Shown: positions 1-8,294 of the stretch, piece after piece
Position numbering within the stretch: position 1 is the stretch's first letter
Layout of the letters: each line of letters begins with the position of its first letter
Assembly: GCF_000420325.1 (NCBI RefSeq)
Contig: NZ_ATUS01000001.1
Span: 1,678,463-1,742,462 of the forward strand
DNA length: 64,000 nucleotides
Reading direction: 5' to 3'
Source of the DNA: Spongiibacter tropicus DSM 19543
GTDB lineage: Bacteria; Pseudomonadota; Gammaproteobacteria; Pseudomonadales; Spongiibacteraceae
Made by a program: the position numbers and the translations under genes
Notes under the pieces: model-generated
The model's database searches: none
Told to the model about the DNA's origin: nothing
What the model saw: only the letters and a program-made list of their open reading frames with translations

Positions 1-32
1 GCATATTTCAATTCGCTGGGGGTATTGCTCAT
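1..32 (-). CDS. gcvH: Start of glycine cleavage system H protein (partial)
   Basis: Only the first ten codons and part of the next are inside the window. They read MSNTPSELKY, which matches the conserved beginning of GcvH (MSN.P.ELKY in Enterobacteria and Pseudomonas). An AGGAG ribosome binding site lies seven bases before the ATG. GcvH is the lipoyl carrier protein of the glycine cleavage complex. Pseudomonas also has glycine-cleavage genes beside an iron-permease pair, which supports the call. The remainder of the gene is off the left edge, so identity rests on a short match and position. Confidence 0.6.
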   Translation of the reverse strand, partial: MSNTPSELKY

Positions 33-102
33 GGAGCGCTCCTACCAAAAAAGGGGGAATTTGCGCGCATTTTAACGCCGTAGTCGGCAAATACAAAGGG
101 GA

Positions 103-1755
103 TCAATGCAAACGACTGGCGCGAATACTCAGCATCACAGGCACCAGCCCAGCCAGCACCAAGGCCAATGACGGTAACGCAGCCATCTCCCACTGCCCTT
201 CCGCCGTCATTTCGAAAATGCGTACGGCCAGCGTGTCCCAGCCAAAGGGGCGCAATAGCAGTGTTGCCGGCATCTCTTTCATTACATCAACAAACACCAG
301 CACCAGCGCGGTAAACACACCCGGCCGCAACATCGGCAAGTACACCTCACGCAACACTCGCCAATTTCCCGCGCCGAGAGTTCGCGCCGCCTCGGGCAAA
401 CTGGGCCGCACCCGCTCCAGAGCCGACTCCAGCGGACCGCTGGCCACCGCCAGAAAACGAATCCAGTACGCGGCAAGCAGAGTCAGCACCGACCCCAGCA
501 GCAGCGGCTGTGGATCAAAACCCAGACTCCGCTGCAAAGGCGCCAAGGCATTGTGCTCAATCCAGGTGAAGGACATCATGATTCCCACCGCCAGCACGGA
601 GCCCGGCAGGGCGTAACCCAGTTGTGCCGCGGCATAGATATTACCGCCCCGCGGCGAGCTGAAGCGTCGACAGAAGGCAAGAATCAGCGCCAGCGCGACG
701 GTCAGCCCCGCGGCCATCCCCGCCAACCAGAGCGAATGTCCCAGCAGATCAAAGAAACGGGCGTTGAGTTGCTCAGCCCCCTCACCGACAGCCCACAGCA
801 GCAATTGCACCATCGGCAACACAAACGCCAACAACAACACCAGCGAACAGTAAGTAAACAGGCAAGCGCCAAGCAGAGGCGATGCCTGATAGCGTTGGCG
901 ATGTTGTAATCTACCGCCCTGCACAAACCGGCTGCGCCCACGCGACTGCCGCTCGGCAAACAGCGTCAGCGCCACAAACAGCAATAACAGCGACGCCAGT
1001 TGCGCCGCTGCCTGCAGATTGAAAAAGCCAAACCAGGACTTATAGATCGCCGTCGTGAAGGTATCGAAGTTGAAAACGGCGACCGTACCGAAATCGGCCA
1101 GGGTTTCCATCAGCGCCAGGGCGATCCCGGCGGCGATCGCTGGACGCGCCATAGGCAGCGCCACTCGCAGAAAGGCCTGCCGACCGGTACAACCCAGCAC
1201 GCGAGCCACTTCCAAGGTTTCGGTGCTCTGCGACAGAAAAGCACTCCGCGCCAGCATGTACACATAGGGATAAAGCACCAGGCCGAACACCACAATCACA
1301 CTGGCCGTGCTGCGCACATCCACCCCCCAATGGGGACCGAGGACGCCGCGCAGATAGCCTTGCAAGGGCCCGCCGAAGTCAAACACGCCCAGCACCACAA
1401 ACGCCATGACATAGGCGGGCACAGCCAGTGGCAACATCAGTAACCACTCAAACCAGCCACGCCCGGGAAAGTCGCACATGGCAGTACACCAGGCCAGACT
1501 GACCCCCAGCACCGTGACCAGCAGGCCAACCCCCACCATCAGTATCACGGTATTCAGCAGCAGTTGCGCCAACTGGGTGTCAGCCAGATGCTGCCAGACG
1601 TCTCCCTCCGGGCTCGCCCAGCTGCTCAGCAGCACCAGTACCGGCACCAACACAGCGGCCACCAGCAGCAAACCCGCCGCACGGAGTAACAGCAGCGCCG
1701 ACGGCCGCCGACTCAGACGCACACCAGCCGTCGGAGCGACGGCAGCCTCACTCAC
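103..1755 (-). CDS. fbpB: Ferric iron ABC transporter, inner-membrane permease
   Basis: A 550-residue polytopic protein made of two fused permease halves of the BPD_transp_1 type, about twelve membrane segments in all. Each half carries an EAA loop that contacts the ATPase: residues about 182-206 (EVARVLGCTGRQ) and 455-479 (EAARTLGAGNWR). This duplicated architecture is typical of FbpB/AfuB/SfuB ferric-iron permeases. It starts with GTG one base after the TAG stop of fbpA, so the two are translationally linked. No ATP-binding subunit gene follows; the next gene is gcvH, so the ATPase must be encoded elsewhere. Confidence 0.9.
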   Translation of the reverse strand: MSEAAVAPTAGVRLSRRPSALLLLRAAGLLLVAAVLVPVLVLLSSWASPEGDVWQHLADTQLAQLLLNTVILMVGVGLLVTVLGVSLAWCTAMCDFPGRGWFEWLLMLPLAVPAYVMAFVVLGVFDFGGPLQGYLRGVLGPHWGVDVRSTASVIVVFGLVLYPYVYMLARSAFLSQSTETLEVARVLGCTGRQAFLRVALPMARPAIAAGIALALMETLADFGTVAVFNFDTFTTAIYKSWFGFFNLQAAAQLASLLLLFVALTLFAERQSRGRSRFVQGGRLQHRQRYQASPLLGACLFTYCSLVLLLAFVLPMVQLLLWAVGEGAEQLNARFFDLLGHSLWLAGMAAGLTVALALILAFCRRFSSPRGGNIYAAAQLGYALPGSVLAVGIMMSFTWIEHNALAPLQRSLGFDPQPLLLGSVLTLLAAYWIRFLAVASGPLESALERVRPSLPEAARTLGAGNWRVLREVYLPMLRPGVFTALVLVFVDVMKEMPATLLLRPFGWDTLAVRIFEMTAEGQWEMAALPSLALVLAGLVPVMLSIRASRLH

Positions 1756-1756
1756 C

Positions 1757-2782
1757 CTAGCGGTATCCGGCGCGATCCATCAGGCGAATCGCCTCAGCCT
1801 GAAGACGTCCCGCCTCAACCACAGGCACATCGTCACCTTTGAATGGGCCCCAGTGTTTCAGCAGCTCTGAGGGCTGCGTATCGGGGTTTACCGGAAACTC
1901 CTGGTTGAGCTGCGCAAAGGCCTGCTGAGCCTCCGGGCCGGACAGCCACTCCAACAGCTGCTTGGCCAGATCCGGCTGTTTGCTGGCAAGGGTGACACCG
2001 GCACCGGAAATGTTCACATGCACACCGCGGTTCAATGGCGCCTCTCCACTTTGGTTTGCCCAGAACAGCTCTACCGGCAGCTCAGGATTATCTTTCTGCA
2101 TCCGCGCCAGATAATAAGTATTCACCAGACCGACATCACACTGCCCGGCTGCAATAGCTTCTATCACTTTGTTATCACTGGAGAACGGCGGAACAGCGAG
2201 GTTATCGACCCAGCTCTTCACAATCTGACTGGCCTTTTCCTCGCCGTTTGCCACCATCATGGTCGCTACCAGCGACTGGTTATAGACCTTTTTGGAGGTA
2301 CGCAGGCACAAGCGGCCCGACCAGACCGGGTCGGCCAACTGCTCGTAACTGCTCAGCTCTGCGGGATCGACGCGCTCGGTGGAATAAACAATGGTGCGAG
2401 CCCGGATCGACAGACCAAACCAGCGCTCCTCGGGATCGTGCAGCGAGGTCGGCACATTGGCTTTAAGCACCTCAGATTCAATCGGCTGCAAAAGGTCCAT
2501 CTGCGCCGCCTGCCACAAATTGCCCACATCCACAGTCAGCAGGATATCGGCGGGGGAGTTTTCGCCCTCGGCCTGCAGGCGTGCCAGCAACGGCCCCGCC
2601 GAATCGGTGACGTAGCGAATTTCTACGCCGGTTTCCTCACTAAAGGTGTCAAAAATCGGCTTGATCAGCTGCTCAATGCGGGAGCTGTAAACCACCAGTT
2701 GCGGACCGGCAGGCTCCTCCGTGCGGCTGCATGCAGCCACAGACAGCAGGGTGGTAATAATCAGCAGCAAACGAAGCTTCAT
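1757..2782 (-). CDS. fbpA: Ferric iron-binding periplasmic protein (probable lipoprotein)
   Basis: A 341-residue extracellular solute-binding protein that delivers Fe(III) to the FbpB permease. The adjacent tyrosine pair in NTYYLARM (about residues 219-222) is the iron-ligand pair conserved in FbpA proteins. The start chosen is the ATG at 2782, preceded by AGGTG. An upstream in-frame start at 2827 would place 15 residues before the signal sequence and lie within the Fur box. The leader ends in VAAC (Cys18), a lipobox, suggesting membrane anchoring rather than the usual free periplasmic form. A perfect Fur-box palindrome covers its promoter, so expression is probably iron-repressed. Confidence 0.9.
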   Translation of the reverse strand: MKLRLLLIITTLLSVAACSRTEEPAGPQLVVYSSRIEQLIKPIFDTFSEETGVEIRYVTDSAGPLLARLQAEGENSPADILLTVDVGNLWQAAQMDLLQPIESEVLKANVPTSLHDPEERWFGLSIRARTIVYSTERVDPAELSSYEQLADPVWSGRLCLRTSKKVYNQSLVATMMVANGEEKASQIVKSWVDNLAVPPFSSDNKVIEAIAAGQCDVGLVNTYYLARMQKDNPELPVELFWANQSGEAPLNRGVHVNISGAGVTLASKQPDLAKQLLEWLSGPEAQQAFAQLNQEFPVNPDTQPSELLKHWGPFKGDDVPVVEAGRLQAEAIRLMDRAGYR

Positions 2783-2825
2783 CAGGTAACACCTATATGT
2801 AATTTGTAAGAGCGAACAGGCGGAC

Positions 2826-2855
2826 AATGATAATTATTATCATTAAGTGACTCAA
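2826..2855 (-). promoter_or_regulatory. Fur box overlapping the fbpA promoter
   Basis: Positions 2826-2844 are a perfect 9-1-9 inverted repeat, AATGATAAT-T-ATTATCATT, containing the 7-1-7 Fur core TGATAAT-N-ATTATCA. On the minus strand a promoter can be read as TTGAGT (2855-2850), a 17-base spacer, then TATCAT (2832-2827), so the Fur site covers the spacer and the -10 element. This predicts Fur-Fe(II) repression of fbpA-fbpB. The palindrome is direct; promoter assignment is inference. Confidence 0.88.
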
Positions 2856-2880
2856 GAGCCTGCTCGCAGAGATTGCTGCG

Positions 2881-4101
2881 CTAGCGCCCCAATCCCATCG
2901 CACGCGCGATGACTTGCCGCTTCAATGGCACAGCCTTATCCAGCCACCGCATCCCCACATTCCGCAGCATGCGCAGCGGTGCGGCATCACTCTCAAACAG
3001 ATTCTGAAAACCCTGCATGGCGGCCATCATCGCGAGATTTTCTCCCTTGCGGCGACGCTGGTAGCGAGCCAGCACGCCACTGTCGGCAAGGCTCAAGCCC
3101 CGCGCCAGCGCGCGCTGACACTCTTGCGCCAGCACCTGCGCATCACCAAAGCCCAGATTGATACCCTGTCCTGCCAGCGGATGAATGGTGTGCGCGGCAT
3201 CACCCAGCAACACAATCCCCTGCCGGGAGTACTGCACGGCATGGCGCTGACGAAGCGGAAAACGCACCCGGCGACTGGTGGCAATCACCGCCCCCAGGCG
3301 GTACTCAAAATGCCGCGCCAGTGCCGCGTTGAACTCGCTGTCATCCATTGCCATCAATGTCTCGGCAAAGTCAGGGGTCGCCGACCACACAATTGAACTG
3401 TAGTGCTGGCTGCGATCGCGATCCGGCAAGGGCAAAAACGCCAGCGGCCCTTGAGGCAGAAAACGCTGCCAGGCGGTGGCCCGATGCGGTCTTTCCGTTT
3501 CCACCGTACAGACGATGGCATGATGGTGGTAATCCCACTCCCGAGTCTGGAAACCGCCCCACTGGCGCATCCTCGAATTTGCACCATCAGCCGCAACGAT
3601 CAGCGGCGCACGCAGCACCCGACCATCTTCCAACTGCAACTCCCCGCCATCGCCCACGGCCTGCCAGGCGGCTACCGGCGCGTTGAACATCAAGCGTACG
3701 GACGTCTCCCTCAGCCTGTTGATCAGGGCAGCCGTGATCAACCGGTTCTCAACGATATGGCCCAGTGCCGACTGACCGACATCGTCGGCCGAAAAATGGA
3801 TTTCACCGGTACCTTCCGCATCCCACACCTGCATATCGCGGTAGGCGCAGGCGCGGCGTTCGCTGATGGCTGACCACACACCAAGACGGTCAAGGAACGT
3901 CCGCGACGCCTCGGTGAGAGCACTGACGCGGGCGTCATAGTCGAGCACGCTTTCATCCAGCGGCGGCCAGCCCTGGCGCTCAGGCTGGGCATCGATCACG
4001 GCAATCTTCAGCGGTGACTCGGCCATTGCCAGCGCAAACGCACCTCCCGCCAAACCGGCACCAACAACAATCAAATCGTATTTTTCAGCCGAGGCAGTCA
4101 C
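2881..4101 (-). CDS. ubiI: UbiI/VisC-type FAD-dependent ubiquinone hydroxylase
   Basis: A 406-residue flavoprotein monooxygenase of the UbiH/UbiF/VisC family, which hydroxylates the aromatic ring during ubiquinone synthesis. Visible features are the N-terminal dinucleotide motif VVGAGLAGGA (residues 11-20), an ADGANS segment near 165, and the flavin ribityl motif LLGDAAHTIHPLAGQG near residue 300. The GTG start overlaps the TGA of ubiH by four bases (GTGA), so translation is coupled. Position after pepP-ubiH matches E. coli ubiI and Pseudomonas PA5221. Whether it performs the C5 (UbiI) or another ring hydroxylation cannot be read from sequence alone. Confidence 0.85.
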   Translation of the reverse strand: MTASAEKYDLIVVGAGLAGGAFALAMAESPLKIAVIDAQPERQGWPPLDESVLDYDARVSALTEASRTFLDRLGVWSAISERRACAYRDMQVWDAEGTGEIHFSADDVGQSALGHIVENRLITAALINRLRETSVRLMFNAPVAAWQAVGDGGELQLEDGRVLRAPLIVAADGANSRMRQWGGFQTREWDYHHHAIVCTVETERPHRATAWQRFLPQGPLAFLPLPDRDRSQHYSSIVWSATPDFAETLMAMDDSEFNAALARHFEYRLGAVIATSRRVRFPLRQRHAVQYSRQGIVLLGDAAHTIHPLAGQGINLGFGDAQVLAQECQRALARGLSLADSGVLARYQRRRKGENLAMMAAMQGFQNLFESDAAPLRMLRNVGMRWLDKAVPLKRQVIARAMGLGR

Positions 4102-5351
4102 CGTGGCAGCTCTCCATCACGCCCATTCATGACCCCCGCCGCACGGGCAGTGAAACGGGATTTTAGCGGCGGATGACTGTCCAGCAGAGCCAGCCCCAAG
4201 TTGCGCGCCAGACTCAGCACCGGCTGGCGGTTACTGAACAGCCGCGTGACGCGATCGGAGAACAGCGTGGTCAGCAACTGATCGCCGTACTGCCCCCGAA
4301 GATAGCGCTGCAGAACGGCCAACTCTCCCGGCGACTCGCCGGTTTCAGCCGCTGCGCTGACCTCTCGCGCCAATGCATCGGCATCGCGCAGCGCCAGATT
4401 GTAGCCTTGACCGGCCACCGGGTGCAGCGCATGCGCCGCGTTGCCCATCACCACAACATGGCGACGCACCTGCTCCTCTGCCACGCTGAGCTGCAGGGGA
4501 AAACGCGCTCGCTGGCCGACTTTCAACAACCGACCCAGGCGGTAGCCGAACTGCTCTTGCAGGCGACGCAGAAACTCCTCGTCGCTCCAGTTCATCGCTG
4601 CGTCCGCATCGTCTTCCGGAAAGGTCCACACCAGCGCCGATCGCGATCTGCCCTCGTCATCGGACAGCAGCGGCAACATCGCCATTGGCCCCTCTGCGGT
4701 AAAACGCTCGTAAGCCATGCCGTCATGGGCACGCTCTGTTGCGATATTAGCGATTACCGCCGTCTGCGCGTACTCATCAACTTGCCGATGGATACCCAGA
4801 CGATCGCAAAGGCCCGAGGCCGCTCCATCAGCGACTACCAATAGTTTGGCCGACAGCGACTCCACGGCATCTGCTCGCCGTACATCCAATGACGCCGCTC
4901 CGACGTTCAGGCTAACGGCCTCAACCGTGGCCGGAGAGATAAAATCCACGTTGGTATGACGACGCAGGTGATTCAGCAGAACATTGCCCAGCCAGGCATT
5001 TTCCACCACATAGCCCAGCGCCGGCCACTGCAGCTCCTCGCAGCGCATCATCGCACCGCCGAAATGACCGCGATCCGATACCTGAATCTGAGCGATATCC
5101 GCCACGTGGTCGCGCAGCGTTGGCCACAAGCCCAGCTCGTCATAGATACGCCGACTGCCATAAGACAGCGCGGTTGAACGGGCATCGAAACTCGGCCGAT
5201 ACGTCGGCCCCTCGGCATTCAGTGGCGGCAGCGGAAAGCTTTCCACCACCGCGACGTTCAGCTTGCCACGACTGTGGTGATGCAGGCACAAGGCCAGACT
5301 GGCCCCCACCATGCCACCTCCGGCAATCAACACATCGTAATCGGCACTCAC
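4098..5351 (-). CDS. ubiH: 2-octaprenyl-6-methoxyphenyl hydroxylase
   Basis: A 417-residue FAD monooxygenase paralogous to the next gene and assigned to the C1 hydroxylation of the ubiquinone ring. It has the GxGxxG-type motif IAGGGMVGAS (residues 9-18), a VVADGAASGL segment in the middle and VMGNAAHALHPVAGQGYNLALRDA near residue 305. In that last motif the usual GD reads GN, as is common in UbiH. The start is GTG in a four-base GTGA overlap with the pepP stop. Order pepP-ubiH-ubiI is the standard gammaproteobacterial arrangement. Confidence 0.9.
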   Translation of the reverse strand: MSADYDVLIAGGGMVGASLALCLHHHSRGKLNVAVVESFPLPPLNAEGPTYRPSFDARSTALSYGSRRIYDELGLWPTLRDHVADIAQIQVSDRGHFGGAMMRCEELQWPALGYVVENAWLGNVLLNHLRRHTNVDFISPATVEAVSLNVGAASLDVRRADAVESLSAKLLVVADGAASGLCDRLGIHRQVDEYAQTAVIANIATERAHDGMAYERFTAEGPMAMLPLLSDDEGRSRSALVWTFPEDDADAAMNWSDEEFLRRLQEQFGYRLGRLLKVGQRARFPLQLSVAEEQVRRHVVVMGNAAHALHPVAGQGYNLALRDADALAREVSAAAETGESPGELAVLQRYLRGQYGDQLLTTLFSDRVTRLFSNRQPVLSLARNLGLALLDSHPPLKSRFTARAAGVMNGRDGELPR

Positions 5352-6670
5352 CGACGCGCCTCCGCCATCAGTGCTTCGATGTCATCGGCGGCCTTTGGCA
5401 CGCCACCGGTCAGAATTTCACAGCCGTCGCGGGTCACCACCACATCGTCTTCAATGCGAATGCCGATGCCACGCCAGCGCGCCTCGACATCACGATTATC
5501 CGGTGCAACATAAATGCCCGGTTCCACCGTCATGACCATGCCCTCTTCCAGCACTCGCCACTCACCGCCCACCTTGTAGTCACCGACGTCGTGAACATCC
5601 ATCCCCAGCCAATGGCCCGCGCGGTGCATATAAAAAGGACGGTAGGCCTCCGCCTGAATCAGCGCATCGCGCTCACCCTGCAACAACCCCAGCTCCAGAA
5701 GTCCTTCGGTGATCACCCGCACCGTTTCCTCGTGGGGTTGATTCCAGTGATTGCCGGGACGCGTCGCTGCGATGGCAGCTTCCTGTGCCGCCAGCACAAT
5801 GTCATACAGCGCCCGCTGTTCCGGGGAAAAGCGACCATTGGCCGGGAAGGTACGGGTGATATCTGCGGCGTAGGCCTCGAACTCACAACCTGCGTCAATT
5901 AACACCAGGTCGCCATCGCGAATCGCACTGCTGTTTTCCACGTAGTGCAAGATGCAGCCGTTTTTACCGGCACCGACAATGCTGCTGTAAGCGGGAAAGC
6001 GTGCGCCCGCCATGGCGAACTCGTGCTGAATCTCTGCCTCGAGCTGATATTCGTAGACACCGGGCTGACAGAAGCGCATCGCACGGCAATGGGCCTCGGC
6101 CGAAATTTCTCCGGCCCGGCGCATAATGCGCAGCTCCGCGGCGCTTTTGTACAGACGCATATCATGCAGCAGGTGGTCCAGGTCGAGAAACTCTCCCGGC
6201 GGCTGCGCGCCGCTGCGCACCTTGGAGCGAATCACATTTACCCAGTGCATGACCTGCTGATCGAACTCGGTGTGGCGGCCCATGGCGTAATACACCCGCT
6301 GCCGCCCCTCAATCAGGCCGGGCAGAATGTCATCGATATCACCAATGGGGAAAGCGTCATCGGCACCGAACTCTTCACAGGCGCCTTCCGGCCCGGCGCG
6401 ATAGCCATTCCATAGCTCCATCGCGGGATCGCGCTCGCGGCAAAACAGGATGTATTCGCCCTGCTCTCGACCCGGCAGCAACACCAGTACCGCCTCGGGC
6501 TCGTCGAAGCCACTCAGGTAAAAAAAGTCGCTATCCTGACGAAAGGGGTATTCCGAGTCGCGACTTCGGGTTTGCAGGCTGGCCGACGGCACAATGGCAA
6601 TACTGCCCGGCTCAAGCAAGGCCATCAGATTTTTGCGACGACGCGCGAATTCCTGTTTGCTGATCCCCAT
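5348..6670 (-). CDS. pepP: Xaa-Pro aminopeptidase
   Basis: A 440-residue metallo-aminopeptidase P that removes N-terminal residues preceding proline; E. coli PepP has 441. The N-terminal AMP_N domain (to about residue 170) precedes the pita-bread M24 domain. Metal-ligand segments include IDAGCEFEAYAADITRTFP, HRAGHWLGMDVHDVG and MTVEPGIYV. The ATG at 6670 is chosen over a start nine codons upstream because an AGAGG site sits just ahead of it and the length then fits the family. It is 86 bases after ygfB and overlaps ubiH. Confidence 0.93.
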   Translation of the reverse strand: MGISKQEFARRRKNLMALLEPGSIAIVPSASLQTRSRDSEYPFRQDSDFFYLSGFDEPEAVLVLLPGREQGEYILFCRERDPAMELWNGYRAGPEGACEEFGADDAFPIGDIDDILPGLIEGRQRVYYAMGRHTEFDQQVMHWVNVIRSKVRSGAQPPGEFLDLDHLLHDMRLYKSAAELRIMRRAGEISAEAHCRAMRFCQPGVYEYQLEAEIQHEFAMAGARFPAYSSIVGAGKNGCILHYVENSSAIRDGDLVLIDAGCEFEAYAADITRTFPANGRFSPEQRALYDIVLAAQEAAIAATRPGNHWNQPHEETVRVITEGLLELGLLQGERDALIQAEAYRPFYMHRAGHWLGMDVHDVGDYKVGGEWRVLEEGMVMTVEPGIYVAPDNRDVEARWRGIGIRIEDDVVVTRDGCEILTGGVPKAADDIEALMAEARR

Positions 6671-6756
6671 ACCGCCTCTTCTCTCTGTTCGCTGCACTCT
6701 CCAGTGCGCTATGCCCGTCTCTATCTACGGCGAACGGGCGCTCTCTGATTGCGGCC

Positions 6757-7338
6757 TCAGTGCAAGCGTGCCGCTGAACCTTTTCCCGGCGCGTCGCGAT
6801 TGCATTCAAGGAAAATGCTCATTGCCACCACACGCACATATTCGCTGATTTCCACCAGATCCTGCTCGCCCTCTTCATGTTCGGCCTCGTCGGCAGAAAT
6901 CTGGGCAATGGCCGCCAAGTCACTCAGCGCCTCACGACTGTCTTCTGACAAGGCGTCAAAGTTCGCACCCTGACCCTTGCGCTGCTTGCCGGCCATCGCA
7001 AATCCGGTCAGGAAACCTTGCACCCATTGGCCGAGGCTGACAATACGCTGACTGAGGTCCAGTTCGTCGCCGGGCAACAATAATTGCAGGTCGAGATTTT
7101 CCGAGCTGAGCGCCGCCAGCGCATTGCGATAAACATCAAACAAGGCATCGCCCTGCTCGGGGTTCGGCGTCTCAACATCCAGCAGTTCGCCACAGTGCTT
7201 CAACCAGGCTTCGCGCTCAACGCGACCGCCTATCGCCAAAAAACCCACAGCGTAACCGTGCAGTTCAGCAGGCGGCTGCAACGCACCCATACTCAAAAAC
7301 AGATTGGCTAACTCGTCGTGGTCGAGATTGTCTGACAT
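6757..7338 (-). CDS. ygfB: YgfB/UPF0149 family protein
   Basis: A 193-residue UPF0149 protein, close to E. coli YgfB (192 residues). It begins MSDNLDHDELANLFLSMGA, has the GFLTGFA segment mid-protein and an acidic C-terminal half (DEAEHEEGEQDLVEISEYVRV), all family features. The ATG at 7338 is preceded by GGGGAG; an upstream start would add twelve poorly conserved residues. The biochemical role is not settled; in Pseudomonas aeruginosa YgfB has been linked to regulation of AmpDh3 and beta-lactam tolerance. It is the first gene of the leftward ygfB-pepP-ubiH-ubiI group. Confidence 0.88.
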   Translation of the reverse strand: MSDNLDHDELANLFLSMGALQPPAELHGYAVGFLAIGGRVEREAWLKHCGELLDVETPNPEQGDALFDVYRNALAALSSENLDLQLLLPGDELDLSQRIVSLGQWVQGFLTGFAMAGKQRKGQGANFDALSEDSREALSDLAAIAQISADEAEHEEGEQDLVEISEYVRVVAMSIFLECNRDAPGKGSAARLH

Positions 7339-7422
7339 TGCGCTCCCCGGCGTCATTTCAGGCAGGAAGCGCATGGTAGCGCCGATTGGGTCTAAAATCG
7401 AATAATGGAAAGCCCCTCAGCG

Positions 7423-7452
7423 TTGACCCGCCAACAAGCCGCAATCTACTAT
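7423..7452 (+). promoter_or_regulatory. Candidate promoter of the zapB-like/zapA genes
   Basis: TTGACC (7423-7428) and TACTAT (7447-7452) are separated by 18 bases. Transcription would begin near 7459, giving a leader of about 28 bases before the ATG at 7487. The rest of the divergent gap 7339-7422 must hold the ygfB promoter, which I could not place. Confidence 0.45.
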
Positions 7453-7486
7453 TGTGCGACCTTGCCCGGCGACGGAATGTAATAAG

Positions 7487-7696
7487 ATGGACGATCGACA
7501 GCTACAATTGCTGGAACGAAAAGTCGATGAGCTGATCCAACTGTGCGAACAATTGGACCGCGAAAACCGCGCACTCAAATCCGACACTCAAGATTGGAAG
7601 ATTGAGCGCGAATCGCTGATAGAAAAAACCGACACTGCCCGGGCCAAAGTCGATGCCATGATTCAGCGCTTACGCGCGCTGGAGAAAGACAGCTGA
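7487..7696 (+). CDS. ZapB-like small coiled-coil protein (TIGR02449 type)
   Basis: A 69-residue, highly charged alpha-helical protein, MDDRQLQLLERKVDELIQL..., with heptad spacing of leucines through most of its length, so a dimeric coiled coil is expected. Small proteins of this type commonly precede zapA in Pseudomonas-like genomes and are annotated as TIGR02449 or ZapB-like. The ATG at 7487 is chosen over an in-frame start 33 bases upstream because the upstream residues are not helical. The stop lies 30 bases before zapA. A cell-division role is inferred from similarity in form and position. Confidence 0.8.
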   Translation: MDDRQLQLLERKVDELIQLCEQLDRENRALKSDTQDWKIERESLIEKTDTARAKVDAMIQRLRALEKDS

Positions 7697-7726
7697 TGGC
7701 CGCCTGACGCCCAATGGAGACACGCC

Positions 7727-8035
7727 GTGAGCAAAGAGACGGTCATCGTTAAAATCCTCGACAAGGAATATCAGGTCGCCTGCCCCCCCGATGAACAAAC
7801 GGGATTGCTGGAAGCCGCTCGCTACCTCGACCAGAAAATGCGGCAGATTCGCAGCTCAGGAAAAATCATTGGCCTCGAGCGGATCGCCGTGATGGCCGCC
7901 CTGAACATCAGCTACGAACTTCGCGAAGCCAGCAAAAGCGGCGTCAGCAGTGGCCAGGAAGACGCCGCCAGCAAGCGCATTCACGACAAGATTGACGAGA
8001 CCCTCCACCGTTGCCGACAACTGGATATCGGCTAA
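7727..8035 (+). CDS. zapA: Cell division protein ZapA
   Basis: A 102-residue ZapA, which binds FtsZ and stabilises the Z ring. It shows the family pattern: N-terminal beta hairpin (VIVKILDKEYQVACPPDEQTGLLEAARYLDQKM) followed by IGLERIAVMAALNISYEL and a C-terminal coiled coil. The start is GTG, with GGAG eight bases upstream. It is followed by 6S RNA and fau, an order shared by E. coli and Pseudomonas. Confidence 0.93.
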   Translation: MSKETVIVKILDKEYQVACPPDEQTGLLEAARYLDQKMRQIRSSGKIIGLERIAVMAALNISYELREASKSGVSSGQEDAASKRIHDKIDETLHRCRQLDIG

Positions 8036-8075
8036 GCCTTTCGCAGGTCGGGTGTTAAGGCCCGCCAGCAAACGG

Positions 8076-8081
8076 TATACT
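8076..8081 (+). promoter_or_regulatory. -10 element for 6S RNA
   Basis: TATACT lies seven bases before the predicted 5' end of 6S RNA at about 8088. No strong -35 hexamer is seen; TGTTAA at 8053-8058 is the nearest at 17-base spacing. Confidence 0.5.
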
Positions 8082-8087
8082 TACAAC

Positions 8088-8268
8088 ACCCTGGGATATT
8101 GGCTAGGCCGTCTAGACCCCTGAGCCGATGCTTTTTACCCCGGAACAAACCAGTCGGTACTTGTGTGCATGTCCGCGTGACGGAAAGCCTTATAGTGCCA
8201 CGGCGAGTTCCACCTTGAACCGCTGGGTTCAAGGGCCACGCGGCCGGCGGTATCTCGGGGCCCTTATC
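8088..8268 (+). ncRNA. ssrS: 6S RNA
   Basis: This RNA binds the sigma-70 RNA polymerase holoenzyme and down-regulates transcription in stationary phase. Segments conserved with E. coli SsrS are present in order: CCTGAGCCGATG near 8119, GAAAGCCTTA near 8182, ACCTTGAAC followed by GGGTTCAAGGG near 8212-8235, and GGCGGTATCTCGGGG near 8246-8260. The ends pair: CCCTGGGATA near 8089 with TATCTCGGGG near 8251 gives a ten-pair closing stem including G-U pairs. Location between zapA and fau is the classic one. Ends are estimated to within about ten bases. Confidence 0.95.
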
Positions 8269-8294
8269 CTTCCCTGTCTTGTTGCCATGCCGTC

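Noticed and set aside
2018-2809. 263-codon open frame on the plus strand opposite fbpA
   Set aside because: fbpA with its Fur box and lipobox is clear; the antisense frame is His/Gln/Arg-rich shadow sequence.
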